This document shows, one piece after another, positions 17,357 through 25,490 of a stretch of 64,000 nucleotides of DNA (position 1 is its first letter; every line of letters starts with the position of its first letter). The translations under genes and the position numbers were made by a program. The notes beneath the pieces were generated by a model. That model saw only the letters and a program-made list of their open reading frames with translations, made no database searches and had not been told where the DNA came from. This stretch comes from Bog-473 sp963821755 (GTDB lineage: Bacteria; Actinomycetota; Acidimicrobiia; Acidimicrobiales; RAAP-2), in assembly GCA_963821755.1 (NCBI GenBank), contig CAWGEX010000005.1:744001-808000 (forward strand), given 5' to 3'.

Positions 17357-18493
17357 ATGACCAGGATCGGTGTGGGAGCCGCCGTGCTGGGCGCCGGACT
17401 GGTGGCGCTGGGATGGGTGCTCGTCTGGCCGCCCCTGGTCGTCTTGGGGGTCGGAATCTTGATCCTGGTCCTTGTCGCGCTGGGCTACGTCGTACGCCGA
17501 CCTCGATTGGTGATCGAGCGGGAGATACAGCCACCGAGGGTTTCCAAGGGGGATCCGGCGATCGCCTACCTCAGCTTCTCCAACCAGGGCAGGAACCCGG
17601 TTCCGGCCATCGTGGCCTCCCAACCCTACGGAAGCGGCGCGGTGCGCATTGTCCTGCCCAGACTGCTGCGCGGCCAATCGGGGGTCCGCGTGTACCGCTT
17701 GCCGACCTCGCGGCGCGGGATCTTCGACATCGGCCCGGTGGAGATCACCCGCTCCGATCCTTTCGAGTTCGTCCGGGTGACCCAGCAGCACGCCGGCAAT
17801 GACAACATCTGGGTCTATCCCGAGCTGTTCCCGTTTCGCCCCCTGCCGTCTGGGATCACCCGCCATCTCGAGGGCCCGTCGTCGGACACGGCGCCCGAAG
17901 GGAGCATCACGTTCCACCGGCTCCGTGAATACGTGGTCGGCGACGATTTGCGGATGATCCACTGGAAGTCGACGGCCCGGACTGGGCAGCTCATGGTTCG
18001 ACACAACGTCGACACGTCGCAGCCCTACACGGTCGTCCTGGTCGACCTTCGCCCAGCCGTCTACTCGGCCGAGACGTTCGAGACGGCGGTGGACGCCGCC
18101 GCGTCGGCCGTCTCGTGCTCGGCCTCGGGGAAGTCCCCGGTGCAGGTCCGCACGACGAGCGGGCAGCAGGTCGGTGGCCCGAGCCAGCGAGATCTCATTC
18201 CGCTCCTGGACTTTCTCACCGGGATCGAACCCGATGCCAGCGGCTCGATCGGGCGCGATTGCCTGCGGCTGCGCCGTGAACGCGGCGGGACGGGCCTCGT
18301 CGTGGTGACGGGCGCGCTCGATACCGCCGACCTTCCCGCCATCGCCGGATTGCGCCGGCGCTTTCAGCGCATCGTCGTCGTCTCCGTCACCACGGTCCCC
18401 ATGCCTCCGCTCCAATTCCCCGGTGTCACGATCATCACCGGAACCTCGGGCGAAGAGATCTGCAACGCGTGGAACCTCGAGGTGTCGGGGTGA
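17357..18493 (+). CDS. DUF58 membrane protein
   Basis: 378-aa protein with two N-terminal hydrophobic segments (about residues 5-50) and a cytosolic DUF58 domain carrying the signature REYVVGDDLRMIHWKSTAR, followed by a VWA-like fold. DUF58 proteins are the regular partners of MoxR ATPases. The stop overlaps the GTG start of the transglutaminase-like gene by four bases, indicating translational coupling. Confidence 0.9.
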   Translation: MTRIGVGAAVLGAGLVALGWVLVWPPLVVLGVGILILVLVALGYVVRRPRLVIEREIQPPRVSKGDPAIAYLSFSNQGRNPVPAIVASQPYGSGAVRIVLPRLLRGQSGVRVYRLPTSRRGIFDIGPVEITRSDPFEFVRVTQQHAGNDNIWVYPELFPFRPLPSGITRHLEGPSSDTAPEGSITFHRLREYVVGDDLRMIHWKSTARTGQLMVRHNVDTSQPYTVVLVDLRPAVYSAETFETAVDAAASAVSCSASGKSPVQVRTTSGQQVGGPSQRDLIPLLDFLTGIEPDASGSIGRDCLRLRRERGGTGLVVVTGALDTADLPAIAGLRRRFQRIVVVSVTTVPMPPLQFPGVTIITGTSGEEICNAWNLEVSG

Positions 18494-20841
18494 CCGCTCG
18501 GCGTCTGCTCGGCGCCGCGGTCCTGCCGTTGGCCGCGGCGATGACCCTGGTCGCTTCGACGCCGTGGCTGCGGGCCTTTCCACCGGGCGTCATCCTGCCC
18601 ATCCTCATCCTGGCGTCGGTGATCTCGGTGGCCGTTCCACCGCTGGTGGCCACCTTGACCGGTCGATCGGTGGCGTGGTCCGCCGCGGCATCCTTCGTGG
18701 TGTTGGTCATCTTCTCTCTGCTGGTCGTCCTGCACGACCCGACCGGGATCAGTGGGGTGCTGCGCGGCTTCACCCAGGGAGTGGCGCGGCTCTTGTCCAT
18801 CGCCCTGCCCGTCTCGGCGCCGAGGTGGCTGTTCATTCCGCCGGTCGTCCTGTGCTGGCTCGTTGGCGCGGTGTCATCCGAACTCCTGACGCGCAGTCGG
18901 ACGACGGGACTGGCCCCTCTGGCCGGAATCGTGGGATTCAGCTTGGCCTATGCGGCCACCGCCGGAGCTCCCGGCACCATGGTGGCCGAAGCGGCGCTCC
19001 TGGGACTCTCGGCCGGGATCCTTCTCTTCGTGCGCCGCTGGCTGTTGAATACCGAGGATCTCGAAACACGGGCGCAACCGGGACCGTCGGGCAGAGCCCT
19101 GACCCGACCGCTTGTCCTCGGAACGGTCACGCTGGTCGTGGCGGCGGTGGTGTGCGCGCTCGTCATTCCCCAGTTATCGGCCCTCAAGGGTGCGGCGAAG
19201 GCGCCCACGCGGACGCCCCCGACGGTGACCGTCGCTCCCATCACCCCGACGGTCGGGTTGGCCGAGCTGCGGGGGGACACGGCGTCGAACCAGGCGCCCC
19301 GGACTCTCTTCGTTGTTCGGATGAACAAGCCCAGTTCCGGCTATCTGGCCGCCGTGGACCTCGACTCCTACGACGGCGATATCTGGTCGTTGCAGCACAC
19401 CTTTGAACCGACCGGGGGACGGGTGCGACTCGCCGCCGGCACCGGACAGACCAGCCAGGCCGAGTCGGAGGTGGTCCAGCACTACAAGGTCGTCAATGCC
19501 CCTGCCCTGCCCTGGATGCCCTACCTCGATCAACCCACGTCGGTGTCGGGGGTCGGGGTTGATTTCGACAACCAGTCGGGCATGATCATTCCCAATCAGC
19601 CCCTGGTGAATGGCCAGTCGTATTCGGTCACCTCGGCCGCGACGAGCCGAACGCTGGCCACGCTGACTCCGGGCCAGCTGCGGCGGCTGTCGGCGGGATC
19701 CACCCGCAATGCGGCCGACTCCCAATCCTTGGCCGCGGCCGACCAGTCGTTCGACAATGTGCTGACGCAACTGGAAACCGAGACCGGTGTCTCCAGCGGA
19801 GCCACCCTGACCTTCCTGCGGGCGGTGGAGGACGACTTTCGAACCAACTACCGACGGGTCTCAACCACCGAGTACGCCGGGGCGCCGACCAAGGCCCGCA
19901 CGGTGACCGGTGGCCCAGGGGCGGCACACGCTCCCGACCTCTACGGCACCTCGCTGGCCGATATCCAAGGCGCCGTGTTCGGGAGCAACAAGACCGGCAC
20001 GCCGGAGCAGTTCGCCACTCTGGTCACCCTCTTGGCCCGAAAGCTGGGAATTCCGGCCCGACTGGTGACCGGCTACCGCCTGTCGGGGCCGAATGCGGTC
20101 GCCACGCCAACCCGACCCGATACGGACTACCGGGTGACCAACCTTGATGCCTGGGCCTGGGTCGAGATCTATGTGCCGCCTCTGGGGTGGGTGGTGGTCG
20201 ACCCGACTCCGACGGCCACCGGATCGGTCCCCGGCCCGTCGCCCTCGGCGGCGCCGACCCCGACCACGGTGCCTCCACCGCAGATCCGCACCGTGGTCAC
20301 TCCCGGCAACAGCGGCCACGCGGTGGCGCCCCGCGTGAATGTGAACCTCGGTCGGTCCTCGGACCTCCTCCTCATGACCCTGGGCGCCGTGCTGATCCTG
20401 GCCATCCTGGTGGGGCTGGTCCCCGTGTCGGTCGAGGCCATGAAGGAGCGAAGGAGGCGACACCGACGGTCGGCGGCCGACCCCGGACAGCAGGTTGAGG
20501 GGGCGTGGCTCGAGACCCTTGACGTGCTCTATGAGGCACGTGTCACGGGCCTGGCTCCGTTGACGAATTCCGAAGTGGCGTCGGTGGTCGATCAACGTTT
20601 TGGCCCGACGGCGGGCGCCCCGGTCGCCGTGCTCGCCACGGCGGCCAGCGCGGTCGCCTTCTCCACCAGCCTGGCGGCGGATGCGGACATGAGCGGACGG
20701 GCCTGGTCCCAATTCGAGCACTTCCGGCGCGCCCTGAAGTCGCGACAGTCCAGGCGGGAGCGAAACCGATCTCGCCTGCGGGTAGCACCACGCCGCCGGA
20801 ACGGGCTGACGAGGCGGGGCCGGCCCGCCGGTTGGCCCTAG
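18490..20841 (+). CDS. TgaA/TgpA-like membrane protein with a degenerate transglutaminase domain
   Basis: 783-aa protein: about six N-terminal membrane helices, an outer domain, a transglutaminase-core-like domain (about 485-575), a further membrane helix (about 635) and a basic cytosolic tail. The fold is recognisable from EQFATLVTLLARKLGIPARLV and GWVVVDPTPT, but the catalytic Cys position is Pro505 (KTGTPEQFA) and the His position is Trp555 (DAWAWVEIY); only Asp571 remains. It is therefore probably not an active transglutaminase or protease and may be a structural or substrate-binding module. The GTG at 18490 overlaps the DUF58 stop and follows GAGGTG. The last in the forward operon, it faces the kinase-like gene. 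Confidence 0.85.
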   Translation: MTARRLLGAAVLPLAAAMTLVASTPWLRAFPPGVILPILILASVISVAVPPLVATLTGRSVAWSAAASFVVLVIFSLLVVLHDPTGISGVLRGFTQGVARLLSIALPVSAPRWLFIPPVVLCWLVGAVSSELLTRSRTTGLAPLAGIVGFSLAYAATAGAPGTMVAEAALLGLSAGILLFVRRWLLNTEDLETRAQPGPSGRALTRPLVLGTVTLVVAAVVCALVIPQLSALKGAAKAPTRTPPTVTVAPITPTVGLAELRGDTASNQAPRTLFVVRMNKPSSGYLAAVDLDSYDGDIWSLQHTFEPTGGRVRLAAGTGQTSQAESEVVQHYKVVNAPALPWMPYLDQPTSVSGVGVDFDNQSGMIIPNQPLVNGQSYSVTSAATSRTLATLTPGQLRRLSAGSTRNAADSQSLAAADQSFDNVLTQLETETGVSSGATLTFLRAVEDDFRTNYRRVSTTEYAGAPTKARTVTGGPGAAHAPDLYGTSLADIQGAVFGSNKTGTPEQFATLVTLLARKLGIPARLVTGYRLSGPNAVATPTRPDTDYRVTNLDAWAWVEIYVPPLGWVVVDPTPTATGSVPGPSPSAAPTPTTVPPPQIRTVVTPGNSGHAVAPRVNVNLGRSSDLLLMTLGAVLILAILVGLVPVSVEAMKERRRRHRRSAADPGQQVEGAWLETLDVLYEARVTGLAPLTNSEVASVVDQRFGPTAGAPVAVLATAASAVAFSTSLAADADMSGRAWSQFEHFRRALKSRQSRRERNRSRLRVAPRRRNGLTRRGRPAGWP

Positions 20842-20848
20842 TTCCGTC

Positions 20849-22573
20849 TTAGGTCGGGGCCTCTCCGTCGTCCCGCCGATGCCGGGGTGGCTTGGCGTGT
20901 CGGCCCCTGCCGGTCGGGTCCGGGTCGTCGGCGGACGGGTCGGGCGAACCGTCCGTCCGGCCGAGGCGAAGGATCGTCTGCTCCACGAGGTCGGGTGACG
21001 GGTAGCCGAAGGAGTCGGGAGCGGTGGGCGCCCCGACGCCGCCCGGGGCTGGCGCCTCGGGCGTGCCCTCCCCCTCGGGCGGGGTTTCTCGAGCCCGGTC
21101 CGGGACCTGCCGCGGCCGGGGGTCGAGAAAGCGGGGGTGGACCACGGGCGTCGCCGGGTCCTGATGCGGTGCCGCGCTCGAGAGGAGCCTGAGCAACGGA
21201 TCGGGGGCGGCGAAGCGTCGGCCGGTATTGGGGCTGGTGGTCGGTGTGGGCCGGGAGGCGACGATGCGGCGCGAGGCGATCTGCCGTATCGGCGTGGGCG
21301 CGATGACGTGGCGTTCAACCTTGGTCGTCGGGGCCACGACCGGGGGCGGGGCATGGCGAGCGATCGGGCGGAGCGACCCGGCGGGATGCGGCCCATCCGG
21401 CGGCACCCATCCGCCGTCGAATCGGGGGGGTTCGTGGGAGGCGATTCGATCCCGCGCCGTGGATGCGAACCACAGCAGCGATGCCGCCGGTACTTCAAAC
21501 TCACGCGCCCCGTTCGATCGAGGCGTCCGCTCATCGGGGGATGCGGCGGGCAACGGCACCAGACCCGTCTCTCCGTTCCGGCCGGCGGCCTCGGGTTGCG
21601 CCGCGCCCGCAAACGACCATGCGTCGTCTTCGGGCTCGAGCGAGCCGATTTCATCGACCTCGCTCGCAGGCATCGGCGCGAGGAATCGATAGGCCGACTC
21701 TCCCACCACGAAGTAGTTGGTCGGAGGCCAGGACTGCGCGTCCTCGATGGCCTTGAGGCGATCGGCGAGCTCGAGGGCCGAACTGGGCCGTTTCAACGGG
21801 TTCTTGGCCATGGCCTGGACCAGCAGGTCCGACAGGGCCATCGGGACGCCCTCGGCCAACAACGGCTGGATGGGGTCCCGGAGGATCCGGACGATGACGG
21901 CGGCCGGCGCCTCTCCGTCGAAGGAACGGAACGCGGCGTGCCCGGCCAAGAGCAAATAGAGCGTCGAGGCCAATTCGTAGATGTCGGTGGCCGTGGTGGC
22001 GGGGGTGCCTTCCAACATCTCGGGCGCCGCATAGAGGGTCTCGAAGCCGATCACACCCGCCGTGTCGGAGGAGGAGCGGAGCCGGGCCACCCCGAGGTCC
22101 GCCAGCGCCGGTTCACCGTGGTGCGTCATCAGCAGCTTGCGCGGTGTGACCGATCCATGGACGATGCCGGCCCGGTGTGCTGTTTCGAGCGCTCCGGCGA
22201 TCTTGATGGCGATGGAGACCGCGTGCGCCGGTTCCATGCCGCCCTCCGAAGCGCCACCATCGGCCACCCGCCCCTGGCAGAGATCCATCACCAGGACGGG
22301 ACGCCCGTCGGGCGTCACCTCCGTGCGGTAGAGGGTCACGATATTGGGATGGACGCTCAACGTCTCGAGGACCGAGGTTTCCCGGAGCAGGGTTTCGAGG
22401 TCGGCGGGCGAGATCTCCCGGACGTTGAGCAGCTTGAGGGCCACCGACCGTCCGGATTCTGATTCCTTGGCCGAGTACACGGTGGCCATCTCTCCGTCGC
22501 CGATTTCCGTGATGTCGGAGTATCCGGGCAGGAGGTCACTGACTTCCAGGGGGCTCTTGTGTCTGAGCGCCAT
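20849..22573 (-). CDS. Serine/threonine protein kinase-like protein, probable pseudokinase
   Basis: 574-aa protein with an N-terminal kinase fold (about 1-290) and a long Pro/Arg-rich, apparently disordered tail with no membrane segment or PASTA repeats. ATP-site residues are present: Gly loop GDGEMATV (25-32), Lys47 (VALKLL), Glu65 and a DLG metal motif (159-161). The catalytic loop, however, reads HGSVTPRKLL (139-148): the catalytic Asp is Ser141, the following Lys is Thr and the Asn is Lys. The ATG at 22573 has an AAGGAG ribosome site. It converges on the transglutaminase-like gene with a seven-base gap. In bifidobacteria the equivalent kinase (Pkb2) belongs to the same gene set. Confidence 0.88.
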   Translation of the reverse strand: MALRHKSPLEVSDLLPGYSDITEIGDGEMATVYSAKESESGRSVALKLLNVREISPADLETLLRETSVLETLSVHPNIVTLYRTEVTPDGRPVLVMDLCQGRVADGGASEGGMEPAHAVSIAIKIAGALETAHRAGIVHGSVTPRKLLMTHHGEPALADLGVARLRSSSDTAGVIGFETLYAAPEMLEGTPATTATDIYELASTLYLLLAGHAAFRSFDGEAPAAVIVRILRDPIQPLLAEGVPMALSDLLVQAMAKNPLKRPSSALELADRLKAIEDAQSWPPTNYFVVGESAYRFLAPMPASEVDEIGSLEPEDDAWSFAGAAQPEAAGRNGETGLVPLPAASPDERTPRSNGAREFEVPAASLLWFASTARDRIASHEPPRFDGGWVPPDGPHPAGSLRPIARHAPPPVVAPTTKVERHVIAPTPIRQIASRRIVASRPTPTTSPNTGRRFAAPDPLLRLLSSAAPHQDPATPVVHPRFLDPRPRQVPDRARETPPEGEGTPEAPAPGGVGAPTAPDSFGYPSPDLVEQTILRLGRTDGSPDPSADDPDPTGRGRHAKPPRHRRDDGEAPT

Positions 22574-22708
22574 GGCGTTCGCTCCTTCCCCGTCGGATGA
22601 TCCCGGATGTCGTCGCCCGACCTGCCATTGCGGCATGGCGGAATCGAGCCCTGTGCGCTCGAAGCGTACCAATTCGATGCCGACTCGCTCCCCGGTGACC
22701 CCGGGTGA

Positions 22709-23383
22709 TCAGCGCAGTTCGGTCGGATCCTCGTCTTCGACCACCTCGGCATCGATGACGGTGGGGTCGTTCCTGGGGTCATTCCTGGGGTCATTTCGTG
22801 GTGCGTTCCCGAAGGGCCCACCGGGTCCACCGGCACCGCCGAAGTTGGTGAAGAAGGCGCCCGCACCGCCCGGCCCATTCCCGAACGTGAACTGGAGCGG
22901 CCGCCCGGCCTCGGGGCCGAGGGCACGCCACAGCGGTGCCGCCCGCACGTGCACGACGTAGGCCTGGGCGGCCAGCGTCAAGGCCACATAGAGCAGGAAG
23001 CTGGCGGTCTCGAGGTGGGCCGTGGCGACCTGTCCGGTGCCAGATCCGATGGCCAGGTGCAGGACCAGCGAGAGCACCCAGAGAATCATGGTCAGCCCGG
23101 TGGCCTGACGAACCACCCAATGGTTGGATTCCCAGATCTGGACCGTGAGCGCCCGGACAAAGCCGAGGACTGCGGCGCCCACCACGGTGACCCCGAGCAC
23201 CAGCCACAGGCCGCTGCTCGAGACCTGGTGGTTGCCGGTGTAGGCCAGGACCTCGATCAGCCCGATGACGCCCAGAAAAATGGGCATGCGCAGGCGCAGG
23301 GTACGGGGCACCGGTCGGATCCGCCTCTGGCGGAAGAGGAGCAGGGCCACCACCACGACATCGAAGGCGATCGTCCAAAACAT
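22709..23383 (-). CDS. Multi-pass membrane protein of unknown function
   Basis: 224-aa protein with about five hydrophobic segments in the first 150 residues, then a Gly/Phe/Pro-rich cytosolic tail ending with three copies of RNDP and an acidic C-terminus. The tail repeats come from a 12-base DNA repeat (about 22763-22798). The arrangement resembles small CcdC/DUF1453-type membrane proteins, but no family can be named with certainty. It lies upstream of the kinase-like gene on the same strand (135-base gap) and may belong to the same envelope locus. TAGGCT lies eight bases before the ATG. Confidence 0.7.
   Translation of the reverse strand: MFWTIAFDVVVVALLLFRQRRIRPVPRTLRLRMPIFLGVIGLIEVLAYTGNHQVSSSGLWLVLGVTVVGAAVLGFVRALTVQIWESNHWVVRQATGLTMILWVLSLVLHLAIGSGTGQVATAHLETASFLLYVALTLAAQAYVVHVRAAPLWRALGPEAGRPLQFTFGNGPGGAGAFFTNFGGAGGPGGPFGNAPRNDPRNDPRNDPTVIDAEVVEDEDPTELR
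22763..22798. repeat. Three 12-bp repeats coding for RNDP
   Basis: Units GGGGTCGTTCCT, GGGGTCATTCCT and GGGGTCATTTCG lie in the tail of the membrane protein gene and keep its frame. Such in-frame repeats commonly vary in copy number between strains. Confidence 0.65.
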
Positions 23384-23391
23384 CGCCCACC

Positions 23392-23397
23392 AGCCTA
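23392..23397 (-). promoter_or_regulatory. Candidate -10 hexamer of the membrane protein gene
   Basis: Minus-strand TAGGCT ends eight bases before the ATG at 23383. A GGTGGG between the two could alternatively act as a weak ribosome site. Confidence 0.35.
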
Positions 23398-23445
23398 TGG
23401 CCGCGGCCCGTTCGGTCGGCCGCGGTCAGGTTCGGCCGCCGGCGG

Positions 23446-24438
23446 TCAGCCGTTGAGCAGCGGCCCTACGTCCGACCCGAAGGCGGCCGTCTGATCGCAG
23501 TACTCGGTGACCGAGCGGGCCATGAAGCGGACCTGGAGGTGGTTGACGCCCATGGCGACGAGCTCACGCAGGGAGGAGGCAATTTCTTCGGCCCCGCCCT
23601 GGAGGACGTAGCCGGGCAGCTTCCAGTCCGACGAGCCGTCGGCCAGGTAGATCGGTTCCACGATGGTGCCGATGTCGATCGGTGCGCCGTCCCGCACCTC
23701 GTCGCGCCGGCGGCGCAGGCGGGCGATCTGTTCGGGGAGGTCGCGCCGTCTGGTGCCCTGGGGTAGCCACCCGTCGGCGAAGGCCGCCGTGCGTCGTATG
23801 GCGGCCGGCGAGGAACCACCGATCCAGATGGGTGGCCGCGGTTGGCGGACCGGCCTCGGTGACACGCCCATGCCCCGGGCCGGGAAACGGGGTCCGGGCA
23901 GGGTCGGGAATTCGGAGGTGAAGGCCAGGGCCAGGGCCGAGACGGCTTCGTCGGTGTGGCGACCTCGCTCGGCGAACTCCCCGGTGAGCAGCTCGTATTC
24001 CTCTGGGACGTGCCCCGCACCCACGCCCACGATCAGACGACCGCCCGAGAGGTGGTCGAGCGTCGAGAGTTCCTTGGCCGCCCGGAGCGGATGACGTTGG
24101 GCCAAGATCAGGACGTGGGAGAGCAGGTGGGTGCGCGTGGTCAGGGCGGCCAACCACCCCAGGGTCGCCGTGGTGTCGTACCACGTGGTGCCCATGGCGT
24201 CGGCCAGTCGTTCGGGAATGGCGGTGTGGTCGCAGACGCCGATGTAGAAGTAGCCGGCCTCATCGGCCACCCGGGCGATGTGCCCGAGGTCCTCGACGCC
24301 GGCCGTTTTCTCCCACTCGGCCACGTAGAGCGTTGACTGGGACTGAATGGGCAACTGCATGCCGTAGACGACCTGCCCCTCGGGAACGGCGCGCACCACG
24401 TCGGCGGGCAGGGCAACCGGGGCAACTGGGTCAGGCAT
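23446..24438 (-). CDS. F420-dependent LLM-class oxidoreductase
   Basis: 330-aa TIM-barrel luciferase-like monooxygenase-family protein of the TIGR03619-like F420 group. Typical stretches are visible: YFYIGVCDHTAIPERL, LIVGVGAGHVPEEYELLTGEF and PIWIGGSSPAAIRRTAAFADGW. It probably uses reduced F420 as hydride donor or F420 as acceptor. A GGAGGAACT ribosome site precedes the ATG, and the 5' end overlaps the upstream acyl-CoA dehydrogenase by eight bases, so it is the last gene of the amidohydrolase/FadE operon. In mycobacteria an F420-type LLM gene (Rv3520c) also sits in the steroid regulon. Confidence 0.88.
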   Translation of the reverse strand: MPDPVAPVALPADVVRAVPEGQVVYGMQLPIQSQSTLYVAEWEKTAGVEDLGHIARVADEAGYFYIGVCDHTAIPERLADAMGTTWYDTTATLGWLAALTTRTHLLSHVLILAQRHPLRAAKELSTLDHLSGGRLIVGVGAGHVPEEYELLTGEFAERGRHTDEAVSALALAFTSEFPTLPGPRFPARGMGVSPRPVRQPRPPIWIGGSSPAAIRRTAAFADGWLPQGTRRRDLPEQIARLRRRRDEVRDGAPIDIGTIVEPIYLADGSSDWKLPGYVLQGGAEEIASSLRELVAMGVNHLQVRFMARSVTEYCDQTAAFGSDVGPLLNG

Positions 24439-25486
24439 GGCGAGTTCCTCCAGTGGCGGGACGTGGGTCGGGGGCCGAGCCCAGGACGAGCGAGAGTTGC
24501 GCCGGCGTCCCGAACGTCGTGGTCAGCACGCGGGCACGCTTGAGGTGCAGGTGCAGCGGGACCTCCCAGGTGAAGCCCATGCCGCCGTGGACCTGGATCC
24601 CCGCCCGGGCGTTGGCCAGTGCGGCCTCGTCGGCCAGCACCTTGGCCCCGAGCACGGCGCGGGCCATCACGTCGTCGGGCGTGCGACCCGTGCTCTCGGC
24701 CTCGTGGGCCGCCACGTCGGGCTGATCGACCAGGCAGGACGCGGCATGCACGGCGGCCCGGGCCACCTCGTAGCGCACCAGCATGTCGGCGCACATGTGC
24801 TTGACCGCTTGAAAGGCGCCGATGGGCTGGCCGAACTGACGACGTTCCTTGGCGTAGGCGACGGCCAGATCGAGCGCAGCCCCGGCGTGGCCGACCTGGA
24901 GCGCGGCGGTGAGCAGGGCACCGTCGCGCCAGAGACGCCCACCCTGGTCGGGCAGGGGCTCCCCGGCCGGCAGCGAGTCCAGGTGCCACAGCGGGGTGAA
25001 GGGACAGAGTGGCGCGGCCATCCGCTGCCCGTCGGCCGGCGCCGGAGCGGGAGCAATGAGCCGCCCCGTCGAGTCGCCGGCGGAACCGGACAGCACGAGC
25101 AGCGCGTCCAACGAGGCCAGGTGTTCCACCAGGATCGGACCGCCCCCGGTGCTGTGCACGCCGACCGCCGCCCGCCCATCGGCCGCTCCCTCGGCCAGCC
25201 GGGCGCTCGCCGCCAGATACGTTCCGACCAGCGGTCCCGGCACCAGGGCCCGTCCCAGCTCCTCGAAGACGACCACGGCGTCGGCCAGGCCCAAGCCGAC
25301 GCCCTCGGGCTCGGGCAGGGAGAGCGCGAAGACCCCGGTGTCGGCCAGCAGCCGCCAGTCTTCGGCGCCGATGGCCTTCTCGGCTCCTTCGTTGGCCCGC
25401 AGGTGGTCGAGGGGGAGCCGACCCGTGACCATGGAGCGGATGCCGTCGGCCAGGGCCACTTGGTTGTCGGACAGGCGGAAGTCCAT
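24431..25486 (-). CDS. Acyl-CoA dehydrogenase, small (beta-like) subunit type
   Basis: 351-aa acyl-CoA dehydrogenase-family protein with an N-terminal DFRLSDNQVALADGIRS helix region, a shortened middle domain and a C-terminal helical domain containing AYAKERRQFGQPIGAFQAVKH and AGIQVHGGMGFTWE. It is shorter than the partner encoded just upstream, the pattern seen for heteromeric alpha2beta2 steroid-side-chain dehydrogenases in mycobacteria. It probably forms one FAD enzyme with the 25491-26672 product. The substrate is unknown, but a cyclic or branched acyl-CoA is likely from context. Confidence 0.88.
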   Translation of the reverse strand: MDFRLSDNQVALADGIRSMVTGRLPLDHLRANEGAEKAIGAEDWRLLADTGVFALSLPEPEGVGLGLADAVVVFEELGRALVPGPLVGTYLAASARLAEGAADGRAAVGVHSTGGGPILVEHLASLDALLVLSGSAGDSTGRLIAPAPAPADGQRMAAPLCPFTPLWHLDSLPAGEPLPDQGGRLWRDGALLTAALQVGHAGAALDLAVAYAKERRQFGQPIGAFQAVKHMCADMLVRYEVARAAVHAASCLVDQPDVAAHEAESTGRTPDDVMARAVLGAKVLADEAALANARAGIQVHGGMGFTWEVPLHLHLKRARVLTTTFGTPAQLSLVLGSAPDPRPATGGTRHA

Positions 25487-25490
25487 CGCG

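Noticed and set aside
14461..18583. Long antisense open frames (635 and 811 codons) opposite the FN3, MoxR and DUF58 genes
   Set aside because: They are Arg/Gly/His-rich with no family motifs, typical of the complementary frame of high-GC genes, and contradict strong matches on the plus strand.
22644..22662. Inverted repeat TCGAGC-N7-GCTCGA upstream of the kinase-like gene as an operator
   Set aside because: Six-base arms in GC-rich DNA are common by chance, and it is not placed against a clear promoter.
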